Source: Chytridium lagenaria (lineage: Eukaryota > Chytridiomycota > Chytridiomycetes > Chytridiales > Chytridiaceae). From it: a DNA stretch of 64,000 nt. The stretch spans positions 62,001-126,000 of the forward strand of contig JAHLKC010000101.1 of assembly GCA_025449115.1 (NCBI GenBank). Reading direction: 5' to 3'. Under the pieces are notes generated by a model. It was not told the origin of the DNA and did not search any database. It saw only the letters and a program-made list of their open reading frames with translations. The position numbers and the translations under genes are program-made. This document shows positions 46,662 through 57,200 of the stretch, piece by piece; within the stretch, counting starts at the first letter, position 1, and every line of letters starts with the position of its first letter.

Positions 46662-47653
46662 TTAGAGCTTAGCCTTCTTTCCACCCTTGGCAACAGGGAT
46701 GTTGTGGTCCTTGATAAAACGAAGTGTCTTTTCGACTCCACCAGCCTTGACAAAGACCTTGCAGAAAACGGAATAAGTTAGAATAGTTATTCATTTGGTG
46801 TAAGGTAGTCTAACTGTTTAAATACGAAATACGATGATAAACGTAATCACCACAAAAGACGAGGACAGAAGATAAACACAGAAAATACAACCAAATATCC
46901 CCTAAAGCAAAGATATTCTTACCTCCTCCAACTGAAAAGCGGCCTGCATGTCACCGACGACCCTGATTCTTCCACTGACAAAAGCCTTGACGGCACTCAA
47001 ACCTCCAGTGACAAAGTTCAAGATATCATGATCCTCAATCTCCATGACTACAACAGGGATCTGTTCGGTCGACTTTGTGGCGCCCTTAGAGGGGGAGGGA
47101 GGTGAGGGCGGGTTTGAGATACGATAGCGGGACCATCACGGCCTTGGAAGAGAAGGTACCTTCAAACGTGATCAATCGTTAATTAAAACATGGTGTATGT
47201 ATTGTGCAGTAATAATAGTCGGTCTAGTAATTAAAGCGATAGCAGAAGCCCCATATCAAGTTGTTGCTCCGCAGCTCTCACAACCAGTCGAATTACAAGT
47301 CATGTGTTTAGCACAGCTGCTCCATCCTGCCTTAGCCAAAATAAGCCGCTTCTTCGGCATTATCCCTGCTCCTCGCCATAGCACTTTTCGCAGCGCGATG
47401 ATTCCTCGACCAACAGTGAATCTTGCCAAAGTAATGACTCACCACTCATCCACAGCATTACCCTTCTTCAAGACGGTCACAATGAACAATCCCTTCAAAT
47501 TGGCAGTAGAGACGGGTCAGCGTTAATCTCCTTTGCAAGTTCTGGAAAGAGGATGGAAGAGTGAAGAGGTGCTGGTGTTGCTGATGATGTGGATGAGGAA
47601 GAAGCAGCAACGCCCTTGAAGGAAGCGAGTTTCTCCTTTGCGGCGTCAGACAT
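46662..47653 (-). CDS. SCP2 sterol-carrier-domain protein
   Basis: SCP2 domains bind fatty acyl-CoAs and sterols in a hydrophobic tunnel. The minus-strand exons are 47653-47443, 47159-46923 and 46757-46662. The start MSDAAKEKLASFKGV leads to LFPELAKEINADP and LKGLFIVTVLKKGNAVDEW. The second exon has WYLLFQGRDGPAIVS and IPVVVMEIEDHDILNFVTGG, then VSGRIRVVGDMQAAFQLEE, the SCP2 signature strand and helix. The end reads KDHNIPVAKGGKKAKL, a basic tail. The protein would have about 180 residues. Two single-base frame breaks are needed, near 47510 (GACCCGTCTC) and near 47115 (CAAACCCGCC), both in C-rich runs. No peroxisomal SKL end is present. Confidence 0.8.
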
Positions 47654-48360
47654 ATCGAAGGTAGTGATCGTTTGGGATCAAAGCTGGTGTTGCTGGAAGG
47701 TAAGCCCTAGGCTTGACGATAATCTGGAGTCGAGACGGAGGAGTGCGCGAGGGATGGATGCCGTGTGCTTGCTTGTATGACTCAAGGAGCAGCAAATTGA
47801 TCTCACAAAAAGTGATTATCAGTCACATGACCTCACATAGATAATCACGTGACGGCTGACGAGGCAGAGACGGCCTCACCTCTGCCTCCTCGGAGACGCG
47901 CGTATGTAGGTACGTAAGTACAGATTGGTGATTCCAATTAAATAGCGCAACGGAGTCTGGTGATGGTCGGCCGTCCTCATCCGGACTATTCTTACTTTAC
48001 CCAATATCCTGACTTCCACAATAATCTGCCTTTCGAAAACCACAAGGAGAGGCTAGATATTCGCAAATAAGTCGCGTTATCATCCATCAGTCGTCCAGAT
48101 ACTAAAGGTAATAGCCTTTCGGCATAGAAAGAAATGAAATTGATGGTGTTGATGTGACGGCGTTGTCCAATAGGTCCGGACACGTTATCTTAACAATCCC
48201 CCATAACCTTCACCTTCATAACCAGCCGGTTCGTTCATGCTGAGCAGACCCGGTAATACGCTCATCTAGAAGCACGCATGGGATTCATCCACTTGCTTCA
48301 ATCGCTATTGGCCGCATCGTTGCAAGCAAGCGGGTATCTGATATGCTGCTCCCTGCGATC
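47654..48360. other. Intergenic region
   Basis: The promoter side of the SCP2 gene and the far upstream side of copy C hold no supported gene. GATAATCACGTGA-type sequence near 47815-47850 includes a palindromic TCACGTGA, a possible bHLH-type site. Confidence 0.4.
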
Positions 48361-48467
48361 ACTTTTCTACCCATCAGAATGCAGAGCGCTGGTTCTGATA
48401 ACAGTGATAGAGTGCCGAACGAGATGAAAGGTTCGCCTGGACATTGACGAATAATTCCATGGCAGGC

Positions 48468-48525
48468 CATGATTCAGGAGGGCCATGATCCAGCTCTGAA
48501 TCTGGACTTTGACGAATAAAACGTC
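48468..48525 (+). promoter_or_regulatory. Promoter-like block of copy C
   Basis: CATGATTCAGG is followed by CCATGATCCAGCTCTGAATC and a TATA-like GAATAAAAC, about 110 bp before the ATG at 48629. The block aligns with those of copies A, B and D. A further shared CCCATCAGAATGCA lies upstream at 48370. Confidence 0.6.
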
Positions 48526-48628
48526 TGCTCGTTTCCCCTGTGCTTATCGCTTTCACTTATCGAAACAACTATAACAAGAACAAAGGACAGCGAGCTATTT
48601 TCTGCTTCTGCATGTACAATAGTACGCA

Positions 48629-50566
48629 ATGCTTCCATCGGCAACATTAGACATATGCAGCGAAACGATGACGACATCAAACGAGATATTGGAGTCAATG
48701 ATGGTGGCCACATGGAGGATGACTTTATTACAGACCATGGTGACCGTGGGGAAAGGCTCGATGAAGCCAGAAAAGTAAGTTTCTTCGCATGGCTCCACCG
48801 CTCTCCCACCGCATTTTCTTACAACGTCAACTGCTCGTCCCCTGCTACCAGCACAAGCTCGGCTGCCATAAAGCCGCCGTCGCTCTCCAACGCCTGATAA
48901 CTAATAACGGCAATGAAATTGTAGCCGTGATCAAGGACTTTGGAGTGAACCTCTTGGAAAGCTTTGTGTGCGAGGAGTCGAAGCCTGAGAAGGCAGGTTC
49001 ATGTAAGACTTTTCGCTGTTTTAACAACGGCGTTAGGTAAAAGTTGAGTGCGCTGAGAGTAACGATACTCTAACAGACGAGACTTTACGGCTCTCGGTAA
49101 GACCATATTTTGTGTTGGACGACGAACTCAAGTTAATTTCATACGAGTAGAACGCGACATACACTGGAGAAAACTGAGACTAGTCGTCCGTCGAGCATCA
49201 AGAATCCAGATTCCAACGTGCCTGCACCTTTACGCCAATACAGCTTCTTTGACGTAAGTGAAATCTACTGCACACATGCTTCTTTCTTCTTGGCATTTCT
49301 ACGTCACGAAGTAATTCTTTTCTTGTTTTTGTCAATAGACTCCTCGGCAGAGTATTCCTGATCTTGCTTGCAATACCTCGTCTTCTCACGAAGTCAGCAC
49401 CGATATTTCAGATTTAAAATATCAAAAGACTGATGTGGAAGAGCAACACGACCTTCATGCCAGAATGTTGATATGAATGTGAGTTTTCTACGAATCTTTA
49501 CCCTTTGCTATTATCGGGTACTCATTTTTGCGGTGTTCAAGGCTACTGCGGACGCCTCCACCCCCTCTAATTCCCACAATTATAAGAATGGCGCTATTCA
49601 TCGCGAATTTAAGAATGAGGACAATTGTATTACAGAGGATATGAGTGCCATGGAACAGCTTGATGCGCTTGCGGCTCTTTTAAAGGTACGTGATCTCTTT
49701 CCGTGTCATTTTAATGTTTTATATATATCTCTCTTTTTTTAACGTGGTTTTGAAGGCTGCTATCGATGAATTCAGGACGGCCGAATGCGATTCTTCTTCT
49801 GGGGAAGATAGTTGTTTGCGATTTAATGGGCCTGGGGGTGACCCACGTGATTTTCCGGACAGCAACTCTGTGCCGGGCTTGGTGATGGGATGGTGGCCAG
49901 CGATGCTACTTCTACTCTTAAAGTGTCTTCCGATATTATTTTCTCGGCCTTTGATCTCAACAATGAAGTCAACGACCGCAACGACGTCCCTGCAGAATTC
50001 AGGGATCCGATCTTTTGGCGGCTTCCCTTTAAAGTCGTTGACTTTGCGGATGTTGTGGGTAATGAGTCTGGTGTGAGATGTGGAGGTGGGTTGGAGAATG
50101 GAATTGGGGTAGGGATGGAGAAGAAGGCTTGGTTGGACCATGAGATCAGGGAAGATTTTACTATGAGAGGTGGCGAAGGAGATGGTCGCGGGATGCTAGG
50201 GCAGGGGCTGAATCAACGATAATGAAGGTTCTGTTTGAGGACGGTTCATCTATCGCATCGGCGGATTTACGTGATAGCTTGAACTTTGGGCAGGTTTTGG
50301 ACCAGTTTCCAACCTCCGCTTTCACAAATGACGAATACACATCTCACGACGTCGTCAGTGATGGTGCTGGGCGAGATGTCCTCCAGGAGGGCTTTAACAA
50401 TGTAGTTGAAACTGAGTATAACATGACACGTTTCGCACACGCTGGTGATCACGTTGTTGAGCGAATCGCTTGTATCATAGAAGTGTGGCAAGGCTGGAGA
50501 CGCTATTGTAAGTTGCCGATGCGCTTTTTGTGTCAGCGAATTCCTTTTTTTTTTTTTCTTCATTAA
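48629..50566 (+). pseudogene. Family A-D, copy C: diverged and frame-broken
   Basis: The first exon aligns with copy A: an ATG, CSETMTTSNEILESMM, then MVTVGKGSMKPE and a GTAAGT donor one base short of phase. The next exon starts HKLGCHKAAVALQRL, matching HKVGCLQAADALKRL. Later blocks include DETLRLS before a GTAAGACC donor (about 49080), ATADASTPSNSH and DVPAEFRDPIFWRLPFKVVD (about 49990). That last block corresponds to the DAFFDNVFWRTTMAPLDFD exon of copy A. The final 300 bases hold an open frame of unclear relation. Several frame changes make expression of a full protein unlikely, but the exon order is kept. Confidence 0.6.
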
Positions 50567-51540
50567 CTTCGCGCGTGCTTTGCCTGCTCACCTGAATTAC
50601 CTTCCTGTACTATCCCTCAGTCAAATACCTTTCCTCCTATGATTCATTCCAACTTTCTGACCCGGCACCACAAGGTCTCACGAGGCTGGCGTGGTTAATG
50701 CCCTCGATAACTGCACCAAAAGTCTGCGCATGAACATGAACGTTGATGCTCCTTGGACGGATACGTACTCTGAGCTTGATGATCGGTTGGCCAGGACGCT
50801 TAAATACCGTAACGATGCTGTAACCGCGGAAATGTAGGAGCCTTCCTTTTTAAAACGTGTATTAATGAGGTTTTTTTTTTGAGTAGGTCAAAGGCGGAGA
50901 GTGCTTTGGTGAAGCCAGGAAGTGTGGGAGTCTTGAATCTTGGGTTGTGGAAATTTGATAGTAGGGGTATTATGGCTTTTAAGATTTGCTTTAATCATGT
51001 ACTCGATGCTGGTGTGTTATCGTGGTCTTTTTCCTTAATATAAACCAGTATACAATATTTTAATTTTATACGCCGATTCGGATTTCAATTTAAACCAGCA
51101 GCAGAGAAACCTTTTCTCATCGCGCAGTATTTATTCCTTACAGATATCAGCAGATAACAACAGGCCAAAGTGACAAAGTCAATGAGCGACTATAAGGTCA
51201 CGTGCCCGACTTGTCGCTCTTGATCTCGTCCAACACACGGACGCGACTTTTCTCCATCCTCAAGACCGTTCCATTGAGGAGTTGGTACAATTGTAGGGGA
51301 GCTGCATCTGATGGGTAGAACGGTGGTTGCTCCAGATAGAAGCACGAATCCGATGAACCCTCTCGCTAGACGATTGGTTGCCTGACCAGAGTGATGGGCA
51401 CGAATACGCTGTTTTAGAAGACTCATCCGTTCCTCCCATCAGAATGCAAGACAAGGGTTTACTATTCATGGTTGAAGCGGTTCGTCCATTCACGAAGCTG
51501 TCGTTTTATTTAGCGAACAAGGCTTCAGGATTCTTTGATT
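50567..51540. other. Intergenic region
   Basis: This AT-rich sequence lies between copies C and D. Short remnants near 50690-50960 (for example a frame ending MSKAESALVKPGSVGVLNLG) could be the tail of copy C, but no gene model is supported. Confidence 0.35.
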
Positions 51541-51544
51541 CAGA

Positions 51545-51590
51545 GGTCATGATTCAGGCTCAGATTTGGCACTGACGAATAAAAGGCGGA
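51545..51590 (+). promoter_or_regulatory. Promoter-like block of copy D
   Basis: CATGATTCAGGCTCAGATTTGG is followed by a TATA-like GAATAAAAG about 100 bp before the ATG at 51684, with the same arrangement as in copies A, B and C. The shared CCCATCAGAATGCA lies at 51436. Confidence 0.6.
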
Positions 51591-51683
51591 CACCCTCTTC
51601 CTTATGAAGACCTCTTTTCAACTGTTCTGGTTAGACATTAAGGCTTTAGATAAACCTTCTTCATTCAACTTCTCTACACACCA

Positions 51684-53063
51684 TGCCTTTCTCAAGCCTC
51701 GCAAACTTGTGCGAAGACGGGATAATGCCATCAAATTTAAGAGTATGATGGCGACTACATGGAAGACTACCTTGTTAATTCAATGATCATAGTGGGAAAA
51801 GAGACTATGAGTCCGGAGAGCGTAAGATAGTTTCCATCGTTTTTATTTTAATCTTTTTTTTTTGATATTAAATACCGTCCACGCTTGTAAATAGTATAAG
51901 CTGGGCTGCGAGAAGGCCTGTGTCGCTCTTCGACGTTTGACGAAAACTCTCGACAAATGGCAAGCACATGCGATAATGATCTTGAGGACGCTATCAAATA
52001 CTTTGCGGCAAATCTAACGGATGGTGTTCAGCTTGTTGAAAAGGTAGGCTTACATTCTTCAAATTGTTTATCTAAATCAGATATAGTCCGACGATGAGTG
52101 TGTTGGGAGCGCCGAGACTTTGACCGACGAAGCCCTTCGTTTTTCGGTAAGATATACGATTTATCGTGAGCTGTATATTCACATATTTGGTATATAGAAT
52201 GCGACTTGTAACATAGGAGTGATATCAGGGCGTCCTTCGGGAATCGGCGGTACGGGCTCCGATGCAGGTGGTTATGCCTCCGGTCAGGACTCCTTTGTAA
52301 ACGAGGGCAGCAGTGATGTCGAGGAAACGAATTATATAATGGCAACCGAGGTTGCCCCTTCCACCGCTGCCGTCGACAGCCTTCTCTGCAATCATTTTGG
52401 AGTCTGAACTTTTTGATCTCGAAACGGAGGTCCCCGGCAATTCCATCAACGATGCCGACGTCCCTGCCGAATTTAAGGACCGTTCTTTTGGGCGAACTCC
52501 CTGCCGAACATTGATTTTGAGGAGGTTATTGCTACCACTCTAGGTTATTGGGAGAAACTAGGGATAACTCAGAGTTGACGTCTCTATTCCCACGTTCCTT
52601 CGTACCTAAACTTCACCGCCGATATTCCTCGTATGGCAATTCCACGCAGAGCTGAATGCAGCGAGGTTGACTATGGCGCTTAGAAATGGCAACGAGGCTG
52701 AGGCCGCTGCTATGAAACGTGAGGGCTTCTTGTTGATTTCCGTTGTTTTCTTTTTTTATATTTTAACCATATTACGACTCTTCCCACACATAGGTTCACG
52801 AAGAAGGCCTTGATGATGAATCTAAAGTAGCTATACAGCTCGTCGCAAACCCTTACATGAACTTGGATGCTGTTGTTCCTCAAGCGGTTATTGACGCGGA
52901 GGTTGACGTCGCGACACTGTTGATGGCGGTTCAGTTGGGCAACGATGCGGAAACCCTTTTCTTGAAGTTTTCTCAGTCAAAGCGGATGGATTGTTCTGAG
53001 GAGCCAAGATATTTGAGGAAGGCGCCTTCTCAGGAGGCGTTTCGGTGTAAATCATTTGTGTGA
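51684..53063 (+). pseudogene. Family A-D, copy D: frame-broken
   Basis: The first exon has MPFSSLANLCEDGIMPSN then, after a frame change, MMATTWKTTLL and MIIVGKETMSPES before a GTAAGA donor, parallel to copy A. The next exon begins YKLGCEKACVALRRL and later, in another frame, has NDLEDAIKYFAANLTDG. DECVGSAETLTDEALRFS (about 52090-52148) matches the third exon of copy A. The last blocks, VISGRPS and DADVPAEFKDRSFGRTP, match later exons. At least four frame changes are present. The end at 53063 is that of a short open frame and may not be the original stop. Confidence 0.6.
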
Positions 53064-54212
53064 CGGTTTATAAGGCGCAGTCGGCATTGTTTGAGGAGCG
53101 CCTACTGGATTTTTCTGTTTGAATACACTACACTTTTAGCGCAAAATTGTGAGTGCGGTTTTCTCTATGTGTGGGGGTTTGTGTAAAGGCACACCGTATA
53201 TTCCCTAACATTAGTGAAACTAAATTTAGTGTAAATCCGCGGATATGGATGATTTTAGAGTATTTTCACTAGCCTCTGTTACGCCACTAGTCAACAATAG
53301 GAATTTATACTTGACATCAATGCGAATTAGGCGTAGTTTTTAGTAAGCGCCAACTTCGGTGTATTCAGTAGTGTCTATCTTCACGACTCAGAGTAATTTT
53401 GTAAACTTCAGCAATTGTATTATTTACATTTCATATGTTTAACACAAAGATTGCATAACAGTGTCTACCGTGAGTCGTTTTTACACCACCGTTGTTGCGA
53501 AACTTTGTGTGAGTTTACAACTTTCAGCATGGATTTTACACTGACCTCCTTAGTCACTTTAGTGTAAAATAGCACTAGTCTCGGTATTCGACTTCACTTT
53601 AAGATTTATAACGAGGTGAGGTTAGTGGGGGAAAATAGAACTATTGTGTTTTCATACCAACCTGTGTCCAGGATCGATCCAAAACATATGTGAGTCGAAT
53701 ATGCTTCCTCCTCGCAGGCCTTCATTGGGAAGATTCCTTCAGAGTTCGTGATTGATTTTTCGCGTTAACATGGCCCGTGTGAAGGCATGATTGCAGACTA
53801 ACTGTACATTCAAACTAAAAAACGTTTAGGTCTAGAAATGCATGGTCAACACCGACATCAGGAAGGTCTGCAACGAAGATCAATTTTAAGGTTAGAACAG
53901 TCAGCATTTCGTCCCTACACACAACTATATTCAAAGAGGGATTGAAAATCTCCCGATTGCGCTCCATGGCTACGTGGCAATCATTTACAGTCGAGTCCAA
54001 CAGGGCTTTGAGGAGTAAATTATAGAGCGCGTCGATCTTTAGCGCAATTTTCATAAGGTTTCCAGACGGTTATTCCAAAGGTCTCAGAGAATCTCTAGAT
54101 CTTAGTGCGCAGCTCCCGCTTAAGTTTCAGCTACCCTTCATCCTTACGTCGTGTTAATCATTCTGCGGTTAGCTGGCTTGCTTTGTAAAAACATCACCCG
54201 CCCTGCACAGTC
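53064..54212. other. Non-coding region upstream of the redox fusion gene
   Basis: About 1.1 kb show no supported gene. The first half (53100-53640) is AT-rich, with AGTGTAAA recurring four times near 53230-53570. The second half must contain the promoter of the large gene that starts at 54213. Confidence 0.45.
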
Positions 54213-57200
54213 ATGACAACGAGGCACTATGAGAGGGGACAAGGGTCACACGTGCCGACATCACACGTAGCCGTCTCGACGTCTCTCGTTCTCCTTCTAG
54301 TTCTCATCGGCTTTTCTTCAGCTCAAACAAACGTCACCGAAGTCCAGAGCTACAATGGCTACGGTAACAACAGGATGAACCCTACCTGGGGTGCGGTTGG
54401 TACACCTTACATAAGGATGGTCCCACCGACCTATGGACCAAATCAATGTAGGTTCAGAAGTACCTTGCAATTATTATTTAGACGAACTTTTTTTGCAGCT
54501 CCAGGAGGTTCAACCAGACCGAACGCGCGACTTATTTCAAACCAGCTCTTTTCGAAGAGTCCATTTCTTTACTCAAACAAAAACGTGACGGACTTTTTGC
54601 CGAATTGGGGGCTCCTTCTTCATATGGACGTCATGGTGACTGAGCGAAACCAATGTAAGCCCACTTTTAGCAATCGAAGGGCACTAATAGTATGTGTAGC
54701 CGATCCTTTCCACATCCCCGTAACCTCACCCGACCCTTTTTTCAATCCCGCCGGTCTCAGCAACATCAGCATCAGCATGAATCGATCTGTACACATTGCT
54801 GTAGACGCGACGAGAAATCTTCGAGTTCATGTTAATTCTGTGTCCAGTTTTATTGATGGCAGTAGCCTCTATGGACTTACTAACGAAACTGCAATGAGTA
54901 TGAGGAGTTTTAGAGATGGGCTGCTGAAAAGTCAGAATTTCTCGACGGGAGAGTTTCCAGTAAAGACTACTGGAGGCATGTTCTTATTTCCTTTAATGGA
55001 TGCCAATAGGACTCCTGTAAGTATCTTGTGTTATCTTTTTTCTTTTCGTAGTCATCACTTATTGAATTCCCATTTTTTCTACAATAGCAAATCCTTGCTA
55101 TTCACATCGTATTGCTCAGAGAGCATCAGCGTCGAGCACGAGAAATCAAGGCTGTTTACCCGAATTGGTCTGATGAGCAGATTTATCAAAGAGCTAGAAG
55201 ATGGGTCATCGCTATTATCCAAAAAATTACCTATGAACAAGTAAGTTTTTATCGCCCTTCTTCCATCTCACATACATAGTACCTCCCGGTTGTTCTTGGC
55301 GAGCCTCTTGCTCGCTATACCGCCTACAACGATACTATCAACCCACAAGCCGACATATTCTTCACAAATGTTGCCATGCGCTACGGTCACAGCGCAATCG
55401 CGCAGCTCGTAATGCGGTACGAGGAGAACGGTCAAGTCTCTGATGTGGGACATCAGTTAATCCGGAACTGTATTTTTGGATCAAATCCTTGGGATGTGCA
55501 GACGCATGGGGTCGAATCTTTGCTTAGGGGCATGGCCATACAGAAGGAACAGCTGGTAGATGTGAGCGTTGTGGACGATATGAGGGATCATTTTGTTGTT
55601 AGGGGGGTTAAATTAGATTTGCCGGCCATTGATGTGCAGAGGTGAGAAGGTTATACACTTTGGGAATTGCTTTTCAATTCCATATTAAAGAGGCCGAGAC
55701 ACTGGGATTCCTGACTACAACACTTGTCGCGAATCGTTTGGTCTTCATCGAGTGTTCCTGTGGTCCGAGATCACGTCGGATATTGACGTACAAATTCGAT
55801 TGAGGCAACTTTACAATGACGATATCAATAGTGTTGATGCCATCGTTGGTAAGTCTTTTCCTTGGAACTGCGTATATACGTAAATTCGATCAACTAAATT
55901 TGAACTATCAGGTGCAATGGCCGAAAATCATCAGGGATCTGGAGTGCTTGGAGAGCTTTTCGGGGTTTCTATACGGGAGCAGTTTACAAGGTTGCGCGAT
56001 GGAGACAGGTGTGTACAGTTTTGAATTCACCGCACTTCCCAGTTGAAACTTTCGCATAATCTCTGTTACTTGCTTATTATAACATCAAAAATCTCACACG
56101 TATTTAATGAAGGTTTTGGTACGAGTCTCCGGGCATTCTTACCGACGATGAAAAACTGGCATTATCGAGAATATCTCTTGGCGACATTATCAAGCTCAAC
56201 TCAAGGATCATCGCATACCCAGCAAACCCTTTTCGCACTAGCACCGGCAGCTCCCCCTTATCGCAATCAGCCCCCTCCTCTCCGACAACTTCATCAGATT
56301 CTTCCCTGATTGAGATGCTGGGTACTCTTAGGTTGACGTGGACGGTGAGGGCTAGTGACGGGATGGTGGATTTTTTGTTTCAGAGCAATGCGTCAGGGTG
56401 GTTTGGATTTGGGATTGGATCGAATATGGTGAACGCAGATATATATTTCGCAACAAAAAGTAGCAACGGGAGTCTCACCGTTATTGATAGTTGGAGGTAG
56501 GACCTGCCCGAGTGTTTCTACGCGAATTAATACCGTTGCTTTTCAGCTCTTCTTCAGGTGCTCCCCAACCCGATACCTCCGTCGGCGGCCAAAACAGCAT
56601 TCAACGAATACAAGACGTAACCTCTTTATACCCAACGTCCCGTCAATCCGTCCAATTTTCGCGGGCTCTCACCACCTCTGACTCCCGTGACGCTGACATT
56701 CCCAACGGCCCCATCCGTCTCATCTTCGCCTTCCACCCCTCCTCCCATGATTATAGGTACCATGAATCCAACCGTGGTGTAGTAGACGTCAATCTTTACG
56801 CAAAGGGAGTCAGCCTCTCGGCGTCTGGATCTCCTATGGTGCCCATGAGTTTGAAAATTCTGCATGGGTTTTCCATGTTTTTGGCGTTTGCGGTGATTTA
56901 TCCGGTGGGCATTTTTGTGGCAAGGTATTATACGGATTTAAATAAGTGGGTTGAACTTCATGCAACGTTGATGGCAACGGCGACGTCCGATGTAAGTATA
57001 CTTTGTAAAGATGCACTTTGCTTTTGGAAAAGATGATGCTTTTTGGCGGAATACCTAGTTTCAATCTTGACTTTGTCGAACTTTTTTTTATTCCCCCCTG
57101 TTTAAAAAAAAAATAACGTGTTATGCCCCACTAACAAATCGTTTTTGAATCTATAGGTTCTTATCACTGCTCTTACCGCCATCATTGGTAGTTACAGCGA

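Noticed and set aside
54213..56310. Fatty-acid dioxygenase (Ppo/linoleate diol synthase) as identity of the peroxidase part
   Set aside because: Ppo proteins lack the NPTWGAV, RLRDGDRFWYE and VFLW.EI blocks seen here, which match Duox. No P450 follows; a DOMON domain does.
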